Assembly (NCBI GenBank): GCA_029099805.1
Contig: JAQXOR010000081.1
Location: 1-50,939 of the forward strand
DNA from: Lachnospiraceae bacterium
GTDB lineage: Bacteria > Bacillota > Clostridia > Lachnospirales > Lachnospiraceae
Direction of reading: 5' to 3'
Length of the DNA: 50,939 nt
The first letter of the stretch is position 1. Each line of letters begins with the position of its first letter. Made by a program: the position numbers and the translations under genes. Below are positions 26,225 through 33,513 of this stretch, piece after piece. The notes beneath the pieces are model-generated. The model saw only the letters and a list, made by a program, of their open reading frames with translations. It made no database searches and was not told where the DNA came from.

Positions 26225-26362
26225 ATGAAAAAAGTAATCGGCTTTATTTTATTCTGGATAGCAATCGGCATGTTACTTTCTTTCTTTTTACGCAGTACCC
26301 TGCTTACCGTTCTGCTGCTCATTCTGTTTCTTGTAATCGGATATCATATGTTCTGCCATTAA
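26225..26362 (+). CDS. 45-residue membrane protein on the opposite strand
   Basis: ATG at 26225 follows GAGGA by seven bases and opens a 45-codon frame. The product begins MKKV and is two hydrophobic segments (about 4-21 and 27-41) separated by a charged FLRST turn, ending in MFCH. Codon use is like that of the host. It is one of very few plus-strand genes on the chromosomal side and converges with rpmB over a shared hairpin. The function is unknown; it is probably a small integral membrane protein. Confidence 0.6.
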   Translation: MKKVIGFILFWIAIGMLLSFFLRSTLLTVLLLILFLVIGYHMFCH

Positions 26363-26376
26363 TTCCCTGACACGCG

Positions 26377-26415
26377 AAAAGGGACTTTGCAAAACACTCC
26401 GCCCTGCAAAATCCC
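26377..26415 (-). terminator. Terminator between rpmB and the small plus-strand gene
   Basis: GGGACTTTGCA and TGCAAAATCCC pair over eleven positions with one mismatch. On the minus strand the stem is followed by TTTT, so it should end rpmB transcription; it may also slow the opposing transcript. Confidence 0.6.
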
Positions 26416-26444
26416 TCATATTCATTCCGCTATGCAAGCATCAA

Positions 26445-26642
26445 CTAAGCGCGCTCAACCTTGCCGGCTCTTAAGCAAGCTGCACATACATACATCTTCT
26501 TTGCGCCGCCGTTAACCTTAACCTTAACGGACTTAATGTTAGACTTCCACATTTTATGAGCTCTTCCGGAAACCTGACTTCTGGAATGACTAATCTGCAT
26601 ACCAAACAGGGCTCCCTTGTCGCAAACCGCACATCTAGCCAT
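26445..26642 (-). CDS. rpmB: 50S ribosomal protein L28
   Basis: The 65-residue protein carries the zinc-binding form of L28, with CAVC (C4, C7) near the N-terminus and a CAAC pair near residue 53. Other typical parts are GMQISHSRS and KMWKSNIKSV. L28 is part of the large ribosomal subunit near the exit-site tRNA. The start has GGAGGTG eight bases upstream. A near-consensus promoter lies just before it, so it is transcribed alone. In many Firmicutes rpmB lies next to the Asp23/YloV genes, as here. Confidence 0.97.
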   Translation of the reverse strand: MARCAVCDKGALFGMQISHSRSQVSGRAHKMWKSNIKSVKVKVNGGAKKMYVCAACLRAGKVERA

Positions 26643-26695
26643 GTCAATTGCACCTCCTTAATAGAAATTCAAGGCTATGGCCTACAAACAAATCT

Positions 26696-26724
26696 ATTCT
26701 AGCAGATGAAGCGAAAGAATGCAA
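26696..26724 (-). promoter_or_regulatory. Sigma-A promoter of rpmB
   Basis: On the minus strand TTGCAT and TAGAAT are separated by 17 bases, with a TGC extension before the -10. Transcription should start near 26689, about 47 bases before the rpmB ATG. Confidence 0.75.
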
Positions 26725-26771
26725 GAAAAATTTTTATTTTTTTTATTTTCCTTAAAAACGTGTCAAATCGC

Positions 26772-27164
26772 CTATTCGATTCCCTCGACCACTTCCGTTA
26801 CCTTCTTGTCCAAATCCTCTTTCTCCTTCTTATCTTTCGAGAAACGGTCAAGAACATCCGGTACCATATCAATCACCTTGGTTACGATATCCTGGTTTTT
26901 CACATTCACCAGCTTTGCATGACCGTCTTTGATTACAAGCACACAGCTCGGAGAAATCTTTCCGCCCATACCGCCTCCCGCATTATTCTTAGCATTTCCG
27001 GCAAATGCACCCGCACCTACTCCGAAGCTTACATCAACCAACGGGAGGATTATTGTACCGTCATCAAACTTTACCGCATCTCCCACTACCGTCTTTGTGG
27101 TAAGAAATCCGTCCATTCCCTTAAATAAAGCTTCTACTGTTGCATTAAAATTATTTTCTGCCAT
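26772..27164 (-). CDS. gerW: GerW family sporulation protein (YtfJ)
   Basis: The 130-residue protein has the YtfJ pattern: an N-terminal helix (NFNATVEALFKGMDGFL), then DGTIILPLVDVSFGVGAGAF, the Gly-rich AGGGMGGKISPS and the VLVIKDGHAKLVNV strand. In Bacillus this protein is in the inner spore compartment and is required for germination in response to L-alanine. The gene follows the DUF2953 (YtfI) gene with a 41-base gap, as in Bacillus. It is the last gene of a six-gene run beginning with the CorA transporter. No terminator was seen after it, only an A/T-rich stretch. Confidence 0.9.
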   Translation of the reverse strand: MAENNFNATVEALFKGMDGFLTTKTVVGDAVKFDDGTIILPLVDVSFGVGAGAFAGNAKNNAGGGMGGKISPSCVLVIKDGHAKLVNVKNQDIVTKVIDMVPDVLDRFSKDKKEKEDLDKKVTEVVEGIE

Positions 27165-27205
27165 TTTTCATCCTTTCCGCGCTTCTCGCGCCTGCCTTTC
27201 ATCTT

Positions 27206-28207
27206 CTATGCTCTCAATGCTTTCCATAGCTTTTTCCAGTCTTTTCGAAACAGGGTTACGTTCCTGTCCCGTATCAGACTGAGTCCTTTGAACAACAAAG
27301 TCCCAAACCGTACGCGCCCTTTCAGCATAATATCTGCAACAAGACGCTTTTCATAAAAGTCCGGCTGAATCGTCAAGCCTTTCCCATAGGCAGCATATAA
27401 AACACCGAGTACCCCCAATGCTTTTCCGGTAGATTCCGGATCTCCTGTCCCAAACTCCACATATCCCTTTATCTTTCCGGGCAATACATGTGAAATTACC
27501 TGTTTTACCGTAGTTCCTGCCTTTCCCAGCGCCAGTCTGTGCTGTTCGTTTTCAAAAAAGGCAGCCAATCTCTCTTTCTTATCCCACAATTTCTTCAGCG
27601 TATTTCCAAGCTGCACTATCTTTTGCTTTACTTTGCCCGGAAACTCTTTCACCCTTTGTAAAAAAAGCTTTATCTTTAAAAGAAAGGAGTTCTTTTTACG
27701 CGCTGTTTCCGGAGCTTCAGGAGTTACGGACGGTTCCGTACTGTGTGTAAGCTCTGTATTTCCACCGGTCTTTGAAGGAGAGGAATGCTGCATCGGTACC
27801 GCAGTCCGAGGAGAACTTGAGGTTTCCTGCGCCTCAGAGGAAACCTCCTCAATACTCTTCCTTATCTTGTCCTCTTCTGTTCCGGACTCATACTTTTTTT
27901 TCCTTTTTTCCTTTTTCTTTTTTGGTTTTTCACTGTTTATAAGACTAAATCCAAGGAGTCTTACTGTATAACAAAGCTTCTTTTCCCGATATCGGATACG
28001 TACCCGAAGAAAAGGATTTAACCAGGAAAGCAACCCGTCTGCCTGAAGGATATCCTCCGGCTCCTCCTCCTTTTTTATCTTTCCGCGATAGCGCACCGGT
28101 ACAAGCAGAAGCAAAATTGTTACAAGCAGCAGAAACCCAAGGATAACAAGCAGCAAAATACCTATCCATTTCAGCAGGAATACTACAGCTCCAAGCACTG
28201 CCGTCAT
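27206..28207 (-). CDS. DUF2953 membrane-anchored protein (YtfI-like)
   Basis: The 333-residue protein has a long N-terminal membrane segment (about residues 4-36), a cytoplasmic or outer beta domain and a Lys-rich linker (about 88-105). A Ser, Thr and Pro-rich stretch (about 115-165) follows, and then the second conserved DUF2953 half (GYVEFGTGDPESTGKALG). The start overlaps the stop of the upstream gene (ATGA, four bases). Its usual genomic partner, GerW, follows. Runs of eight or nine A in the coding strand near 27893-27930 are candidate slippage sites. The molecular function is unknown; the pairing suggests a role in sporulation. Confidence 0.85.
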   Translation of the reverse strand: MTAVLGAVVFLLKWIGILLLVILGFLLLVTILLLLVPVRYRGKIKKEEEPEDILQADGLLSWLNPFLRVRIRYREKKLCYTVRLLGFSLINSEKPKKKKEKRKKKYESGTEEDKIRKSIEEVSSEAQETSSSPRTAVPMQHSSPSKTGGNTELTHSTEPSVTPEAPETARKKNSFLLKIKLFLQRVKEFPGKVKQKIVQLGNTLKKLWDKKERLAAFFENEQHRLALGKAGTTVKQVISHVLPGKIKGYVEFGTGDPESTGKALGVLGVLYAAYGKGLTIQPDFYEKRLVADIMLKGRVRFGTLLFKGLSLIRDRNVTLFRKDWKKLWKALRA

Positions 28208-28542
28208 ATACCATCACCTGCCTTACTGTTTTTCTGTTCCAGATGCGGGACTACATGAAACTCTCCGGTTGCAAGATAGGTATCGCAAAGCATGGCAGCT
28301 GTCAGCTCCTGCGCCGCTTCTTCACTGCCGGCCATACCATAAACCTCAACATCTCTTTTTCGATAATACGGCTGCAGTATCTGGTTCGCTTTCATATACT
28401 CCAGACAATTGTTTTCATTGGAAGGAGCCGTAACGAGATAAACATCCCGTACCGGACGTCTCTTTGTAATCGCTCTTATAATACGTTTTTGCTTTTTTTC
28501 CGGTATTCCCGCAACATATAATGCATCCTTCCAAATTACCAT
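28204..28542 (-). CDS. Conserved-looking protein of unknown function (112 aa)
   Basis: The 112-residue protein has no membrane segment or signal peptide. It starts with WKDALYVAGIPEKKQKRIIRAI and contains a short beta strand (VYLVTAPS), suggesting a small alpha/beta fold. It is coupled on both sides: its start is three bases after the stop of the 457-residue gene and its stop overlaps the DUF2953 start. I do not recognise a family. The tight spacing suggests that its product works with DUF2953 or GerW. Confidence 0.6.
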   Translation of the reverse strand: MVIWKDALYVAGIPEKKQKRIIRAITKRRPVRDVYLVTAPSNENNCLEYMKANQILQPYYRKRDVEVYGMAGSEEAAQELTAAMLCDTYLATGEFHVVPHLEQKNSKAGDGI

Positions 28543-28545
28543 GTA

Positions 28546-29919
28546 TTACATCCCCTCTGCCAATTCACGAATTGCCCTCAAAGCTGCTGTTTTTTCCGAC
28601 ATATCATGACAATTTTCCAAAGAAGCCAAAACGTACTTTTGTATGTCTGACTTTCTGGTAAACGGAAGTGGGAGATTCTGAATGACTCTTGCCATTACTG
28701 CACGATTAATTGCCCGCTGACCTTTCTCCAGCGCATCGGCTACCGCCTCGCAGAACGCATCTAACACTGTATCAAAAGACAACTCTTTTTCACTGCCCTT
28801 TTCCAATTCAACAAACAAACTGCTGGTATGCAGACGCCTCGCATACATCACACGGGTGTACAATGTTTTTTGCATCATAGCTTCCAAAAGCTTTTCTTCC
28901 ACCGGAAGCTCATCAAAATATGCCTCTTCCGAAAACAGAAGCTCTTCAAGCTCTTCCGGAAGTCCCTCAAAAGATTCAAATGCTTCAACCAGCTCCGCCT
29001 CGGTAAAACTCTTTGCCTCCGCAAGCATACGATATATCTCACGGCACCCTTTCGTAGCCTCTATATCTACAGGCATTACATAGCTCTCGGTAAAATACAC
29101 CGTCATCAGGCTGTTCGCAATCTCCATCAGACTAAAGTATACTTCACTGACGGAAGAAATAAACCGGGTAACCTCCTCCAGCTTCTCCTTTGCGGTATCA
29201 TACTGCTCTTTTGTAAGAGCACGATACTCCAGTGAATTCAAAAACTCTAACGCTTCCTTACAGGCAGGAAACAGTTCCATCCCTTCCGGCTCATACAGCC
29301 CGGCAGAGGAATATAACATATAAAACACACGGTCCAACGTCTCCCCGTCTGCCTCTTTATAAACAGAGGCCGTACTTCTGATCCATTCCATAAACTTTGC
29401 TTTCGTCATACGTACCGGCAGTTCCGAAATCGTCTGGGAGGTTCGCGCTAAAAGCCCCTCTTTATCCTCATCCAAAAACAAAAAAGAACTAATCTCTTCC
29501 AGAGCCGCGTTGCTGTCAATATCCTCCACCGTACCTTCCATTCCCGGGGCAAGACGCTGCAATACATATTCGTGCAGATACAAGATATCCGTATACGCCG
29601 TAAGCGCCTGCATTGCCGTTGTAAGCTCCTTGCGAACAAGCCCTGTCTTCTCCAGTGCTTCTGCCGGAACAGCACTATCCCTCGATATAAGAATGCTCAT
29701 CTGCTTTCTGAAATAATCCGCATATTTCTTTGCTTCCTTAGGAAGCTCAATATCTCCTTCCTCCACTCCCTCAAAAAAAGATACAGACTGCATGGCAAGG
29801 TTATAATTTGCCATACGATAATATACTCCCGCAAGATTTCTTAAATAACACGGCAGATTACGTTCAATATCCCTCTTTGCCATAAGCTCCTTCCGGGCTT
29901 TAACCAACTCCTGATTCAT
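28546..29919 (-). CDS. All-helical soluble protein of unknown function
   Basis: With the ATG at 29919 (AGGAAGG seven bases upstream, 11 bases after the rhomboid-like stop) the product has 457 residues. An earlier in-frame start 25 codons upstream lies within the neighbouring gene and is unlikely. The sequence is rich in Glu, Leu and Ala with no membrane segment, Cys pair or nucleotide-binding motif. The first 60 residues look TPR-like (VYYRMANYNLAMQSVSFFEG). It may be a scaffold. No family recognised. Confidence 0.65.
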   Translation of the reverse strand: MNQELVKARKELMAKRDIERNLPCYLRNLAGVYYRMANYNLAMQSVSFFEGVEEGDIELPKEAKKYADYFRKQMSILISRDSAVPAEALEKTGLVRKELTTAMQALTAYTDILYLHEYVLQRLAPGMEGTVEDIDSNAALEEISSFLFLDEDKEGLLARTSQTISELPVRMTKAKFMEWIRSTASVYKEADGETLDRVFYMLYSSAGLYEPEGMELFPACKEALEFLNSLEYRALTKEQYDTAKEKLEEVTRFISSVSEVYFSLMEIANSLMTVYFTESYVMPVDIEATKGCREIYRMLAEAKSFTEAELVEAFESFEGLPEELEELLFSEEAYFDELPVEEKLLEAMMQKTLYTRVMYARRLHTSSLFVELEKGSEKELSFDTVLDAFCEAVADALEKGQRAINRAVMARVIQNLPLPFTRKSDIQKYVLASLENCHDMSEKTAALRAIRELAEGM

Positions 29920-29930
29920 ACAAAACCTTC

Positions 29931-30860
29931 CTATTCTTCCGTATTTCCCTTTACTCTCTTTACATGCGTATGGGTGTACAGATGCTCCGAACAATACTCG
30001 TAATTCCCGTCACATTTGGAACAAAAACGGAACTCCAGTGAGTCATCATCCAGCTCTGTTCTGCCGCATATTGCACACTTATGTCTTGTAATAACATTTC
30101 GTCCGCGAAACTCTACGATATTTCCCGAATCCCACTTTGCATCATTCATCTTCTTTCGGAACCTGGCTTTTCTTCTCATCTCTGACGGAGAAATCTGATG
30201 ATAATTTCTCGTCATCAGGAAGAAAATAAGGAAATTCAATACCGATACGATAATTGCCAGTGCATACGGCCCGCCACCCTTAATTCCGTAGCGCGTCAGA
30301 TAAAATATTACTTCATATCCCATCAGAATCCCGTAGAAGATACCGAGCCACTTCGCCTTCACCGGAATAATAAAGCTCATTAAAAATGTTGCATTAGGTA
30401 CCATCACGATATAGGCTAAGAACATCGAACGGTTCACATAATACATACTGCCGATACCGACTGTACTTACATAAATCATCCCCTGTCCCATTACCAGACA
30501 GGCAATCCCGTAAAACAGAAAGGCAGCGACAATCTGGAAGAGCAGCCCTGAAAAATAATACACATTAAACCGAAAAGAGCCCCACATTGCTTCCAGAGAA
30601 CGTCCGATAGAATAATACATATATAACTCTATCAGGACAAAAAACAGATTGCTGCTCGGCGGCTGCAGTACAAAGGTAACAAGCCTCCAGACCTCACCGT
30701 GCAAAATCCGGTACACATCCAGAGAAAGCCAGTTCATGTAAAAGCCCGGAGCAAACAAATCCAGCAAAAGTCCGATTGCATACAATACAATCATGTAATA
30801 CATCAGGTTCGGAATCGCATAACGACCTAGTTTCCGTTCCAGTCGATTCAAAAACTTCAT
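29931..30860 (-). CDS. Rhomboid-like membrane protein with C-terminal zinc-binding domain
   Basis: The 309-residue protein has about six membrane segments (20-215). The first loop (LHGEVWRLVTFVLQPP) and the following SIGRSLEAMWGSFRF resemble rhomboid or derlin proteins. The GxSG serine motif and membrane histidine of active rhomboid proteases are not seen; the corresponding place reads STVGIGSMYY. The C-terminus has a metal-binding candidate: C262, C265, C280, C283, C290 and H293. A one-base overlap (TAATG) couples it to the CorA gene. I infer an inactive rhomboid that binds partners in the membrane. Confidence 0.7.
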   Translation of the reverse strand: MKFLNRLERKLGRYAIPNLMYYMIVLYAIGLLLDLFAPGFYMNWLSLDVYRILHGEVWRLVTFVLQPPSSNLFFVLIELYMYYSIGRSLEAMWGSFRFNVYYFSGLLFQIVAAFLFYGIACLVMGQGMIYVSTVGIGSMYYVNRSMFLAYIVMVPNATFLMSFIIPVKAKWLGIFYGILMGYEVIFYLTRYGIKGGGPYALAIIVSVLNFLIFFLMTRNYHQISPSEMRRKARFRKKMNDAKWDSGNIVEFRGRNVITRHKCAICGRTELDDDSLEFRFCSKCDGNYEYCSEHLYTHTHVKRVKGNTEE

Positions 30861-31807
30861 TAAAACAAATCCTTCTTTCTAAAAATGATTGCAACAATAG
30901 AAGCGATTAACCCTGCACAGCCAAGGACAATCAAAAAACCATATGGATGATTCTGCCCCGGTAACGGCACATTCATACCATAAAAGCTGGCTATCATGGT
31001 AGGAATTGACATTACAATTGTGACCGTAGCAAGCGCTTTCATCACACCGTTCAGATTATTCGAAATAACCGAGGAAAACGTATCCATCGTACTGTTTAAG
31101 ATGCCGCTATAGATGTTTGCCATCTCCAGTGCCTGACGGTTCTCAATGATAACATCCTCCAACAAATCCTCATCCTCCGGATAACGCTTCACCTTTTCTG
31201 TCTTAAGCAACTTCTCATATACCGTCTCATTGGAACGGATTGCAGTCGTAAAATACACCAGCGCCTTTTCAAGCTCATGCATTTCCATAATTTCAAGATT
31301 GCGCTGGGACTCCTTTAACTTATCCTCCAGCCGTTCACTCTCCCGGTTAATCACGCGCAGATATTGCAGAAATACTGTTGCCACCCGGTAAAATACCTGC
31401 AAAATAAAACGAGTCTTTTTATAAGTAAAAAAATCTCTGATTCTTCCTGTTTTAAAATACTGCAGAATCGGTGTCTGCCGTAATGTTACAGTAATCACAA
31501 GATCCTTTGCGGTAATAATCGCAAGCGGCAGTGTACTGTAACGCTTCCGCTCCACCTCATCTACCAATTCCGTCTCAATCTCCGGAGAGTCGACCAATAT
31601 CAAATGATACGTATCCTCCAGTTCAATACGTGCCCGTTCTTCTTCATCCAGCGCCGCACGCAGGGCATCCGGCTCCACTCCGGTCAATTCCGCCACTTCA
31701 TCTAATTCATCGGGGCTCGGAGCCGTCAATGAAATCCAACAGTCCTTTTCCATTTTCTCCAAGCGTACTAACTCACCTGTCTCTGTTGTTTTAAAAATCT
31801 CTAACAT
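30860..31807 (-). CDS. corA: CorA family magnesium/divalent cation transporter
   Basis: The 315-residue protein has the CorA layout: a soluble N-terminal domain, a long stalk helix (about 150-250) and two C-terminal membrane segments. The filter motif GMN is at residues 277-279, followed by VPLPGQNHPYGF. CorA pentamers move Mg2+ (or Co2+/Ni2+) inward. It is the first gene of a run of six that ends with gerW, under a good sigma-A promoter with a leader of about 100 bases. GGGGGA lies seven bases before the ATG. Confidence 0.9.
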   Translation of the reverse strand: MLEIFKTTETGELVRLEKMEKDCWISLTAPSPDELDEVAELTGVEPDALRAALDEEERARIELEDTYHLILVDSPEIETELVDEVERKRYSTLPLAIITAKDLVITVTLRQTPILQYFKTGRIRDFFTYKKTRFILQVFYRVATVFLQYLRVINRESERLEDKLKESQRNLEIMEMHELEKALVYFTTAIRSNETVYEKLLKTEKVKRYPEDEDLLEDVIIENRQALEMANIYSGILNSTMDTFSSVISNNLNGVMKALATVTIVMSIPTMIASFYGMNVPLPGQNHPYGFLIVLGCAGLIASIVAIIFRKKDLF

Positions 31808-32113
31808 TGTACGTCCCCCTTTTTCTACCTTGCACCGGTCACATTACTGCCTTCGCATGCATTCGTACGCTATCTGCGGACAAAGCAAGAAGAAGGCAAT
31901 CTGCCCCATATTTATTATACGTTTCCTTATCTCATTCGTCAAGTAAAGCATTCTTAAAAAAAAAGAAAATGTTTCCTGCAACATAAAAAATTGGCTGATT
32001 AGTTTTCCGAAAAGAAAACAAACTAAATGTGTAAAGTAAACTTACTTTGCAATGTGCCGGAATATCCGGAATCACTATGTAACCAGCCGCTTTACGGCAG
32101 AACGGAGGCAACC
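31808..32113. other. Divergent intergenic region between corA and the DUF378 gene
   Basis: It holds the corA promoter (31914-31942), a leader with a 7-pair stem (31848-31854 with 31892-31898), and, on the plus-strand side, an imperfect inverted repeat (TTAGTTTTC with GAAAACAAACTAA near 32000), AAGTAA/TTACTT near 32035, and CCGGA/TCCGG near 32062. No clear promoter for the plus-strand gene was found. Confidence 0.5.
31914..31942 (-). promoter_or_regulatory. Sigma-A promoter of the corA-gerW operon
   Basis: On the minus strand TTGACG and TATAAT are separated by 17 bases. Transcription should start near 31907, leaving a leader of about 100 bases. Confidence 0.8.
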
Positions 32114-32335
32114 ATGAGAAATAAAATACTGGATGCAACTGCCCTTACCATCGCAATCATCGGTGCTGTTAACTGGGGGTTAATCGGCTTCTTTGACTTC
32201 GACTTAGTTGCATTTTTGTTTGGTTCCATGTCCTGGATTTCCCGTATCGTTTACGCCCTGGTCGGTTTAAGCGGTCTTTATCTGCTCACCTTTTATCTCT
32301 ATTTGGGCGATAATCCAATCACAGAACGGAGCTAA
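32114..32335 (+). CDS. DUF378 family small membrane protein
   Basis: The 73-residue protein has the DUF378 pattern: a first segment with IAIIGAVNWGLIGFF, then DFDLVAFLFG and a second segment VYALVGLSGLYLLTFY. It is a two-pass membrane protein of unknown function. GGAGG lies six bases before the ATG at 32114; an in-frame start 29 codons earlier lacks a ribosome binding site. It is one of two plus-strand genes on the chromosomal side and ends at a terminator shared with the SH3b-Tudor gene. Confidence 0.85.
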   Translation: MRNKILDATALTIAIIGAVNWGLIGFFDFDLVAFLFGSMSWISRIVYALVGLSGLYLLTFYLYLGDNPITERS

Positions 32336-32371
32336 AAAAAGCGGCAGCAAACCTTCCCGGTTTGTCGCCGC
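32334..32371 (-). terminator. Bidirectional terminator between DUF378 and SH3b-Tudor genes
   Basis: GCGGC-x2-AAACC type stem: GCGGC/GCCGC and CAAACC/GGTTTG pairs around a short loop, with seven T on the minus side. It serves mainly the minus-strand operon. Confidence 0.8.
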
Positions 32372-32390
32372 TTACATAGTCTGCTTCAGT

Positions 32391-33473
32391 TTACAACTTA
32401 CGTAACAAACGTTTTGCCGCACAGGACGCCTTATTTAAGAAACGTACATCCTGACCGAAACTGATTTCGATTACCTTAACATCACTGTTATCCCGCACAA
32501 TACCCTTACCGAAATATTCATGATAAACCATATCTCCGATACGCAGACGGTCAATCTCTTCCTTTAATACTTCCTTTTCCTTTAAATTATCGGCAAGTTC
32601 ACGTAAATGAGCCTCTTCTTCTTCTTCGCTTTCCCCGTTCCGGCTTCTGCGAATCATTTCCTCATTCATCATGCGTGCACGTTCTTTATCCGCAAGAAGG
32701 CTGGCTTCATCCTGACGCTCTACCGGATATCTTCTCCGCTCTTCCGATATCTCCTGTGCTGTCTGCTCTCTTCTCTTCATTACAGGGATCGGAGTTCCGT
32801 CCTGAGAAAGCGGAGCACCGGACAATGGCACATTTTTCAGATTATCGATCTTCTCGCTGGTCTCATTTCCCTTCATATCATCGTTACGCTTCTTCAAGTA
32901 CCAGAGTGCCACCACAGCTCCCACTGCAATTGCTGCAACAACCAAAAGAGCAACAAGACCGCCGCTGCCTTTACTCTCTGTCTCTGCCTGCGGTTCCTGT
33001 GTCGGCGTTACGGTTACCGGAGCAGTGGTCGGTGTAGCCGGAACGGCAGTTGGTGTCGGTTCCGGCTCAGGTGTCGGTGTAGATAAAGGTTCCACTACAT
33101 CGACGGTGAGATTAACATAGCTGCTGTGGATATAGCCGACAATAATTGTATCATTTTTCAAAAAAGAAACCTTGTACCATACCTGACCGTTGTTGATTGC
33201 CTGGTCAAGAATTGCCACCTCATCCTCTTTGTCCAGCGTAATTTTCACTCCGCCCGATTCTACAATAGGATTCTCTTTTCCGGCACCGGAACGTACATTT
33301 AATTCGTCGGTCGTAACCACACCGCGGTATACGTTACTTTCTCCCCGCTCCACATCGTACTCATAAATTGCCTCCGTTGCCGCAGATGCATAATTCCCCT
33401 TTGCAAACAAAAGGCTGCCGCATAGTACTGCAAACATCACCTTTTTCATCTGCTTCCTTACTGTTCTTCTCAT
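32391..33473 (-). CDS. Secreted-side SH3b, single membrane span, cytoplasmic Tudor/CarD-like domain protein
   Basis: With the ATG at 33473 (AAAGGAG seven bases upstream) the product has 360 residues. It has a basic N-terminus and signal-type segment (about 9-30, ending ASAA) and an SH3b domain (46-122, with LNVRSGAGKENP). A Pro/Thr-rich linker (123-165), one membrane span (about 170-193), then a charged helical cytoplasmic part follow. The last 50 residues contain IGDMVYHEYFGKGIV and VIEISFGQDVRFL. That ending matches the pattern of the Tudor domain at the C-terminus of PcrA/UvrD and of CarD-type domains, which bind RNA polymerase. A protein joining the wall side to such a domain is unusual. 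Last gene of the argS run. Confidence 0.7.
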   Translation of the reverse strand: MRRTVRKQMKKVMFAVLCGSLLFAKGNYASAATEAIYEYDVERGESNVYRGVVTTDELNVRSGAGKENPIVESGGVKITLDKEDEVAILDQAINNGQVWYKVSFLKNDTIIVGYIHSSYVNLTVDVVEPLSTPTPEPEPTPTAVPATPTTAPVTVTPTQEPQAETESKGSGGLVALLVVAAIAVGAVVALWYLKKRNDDMKGNETSEKIDNLKNVPLSGAPLSQDGTPIPVMKRREQTAQEISEERRRYPVERQDEASLLADKERARMMNEEMIRRSRNGESEEEEEAHLRELADNLKEKEVLKEEIDRLRIGDMVYHEYFGKGIVRDNSDVKVIEISFGQDVRFLNKASCAAKRLLRKL

Positions 33474-33513
33474 ACCCATTCTCCTTTCAAAGTGTCTCAA
33501 AAAGCTCCCGGCT

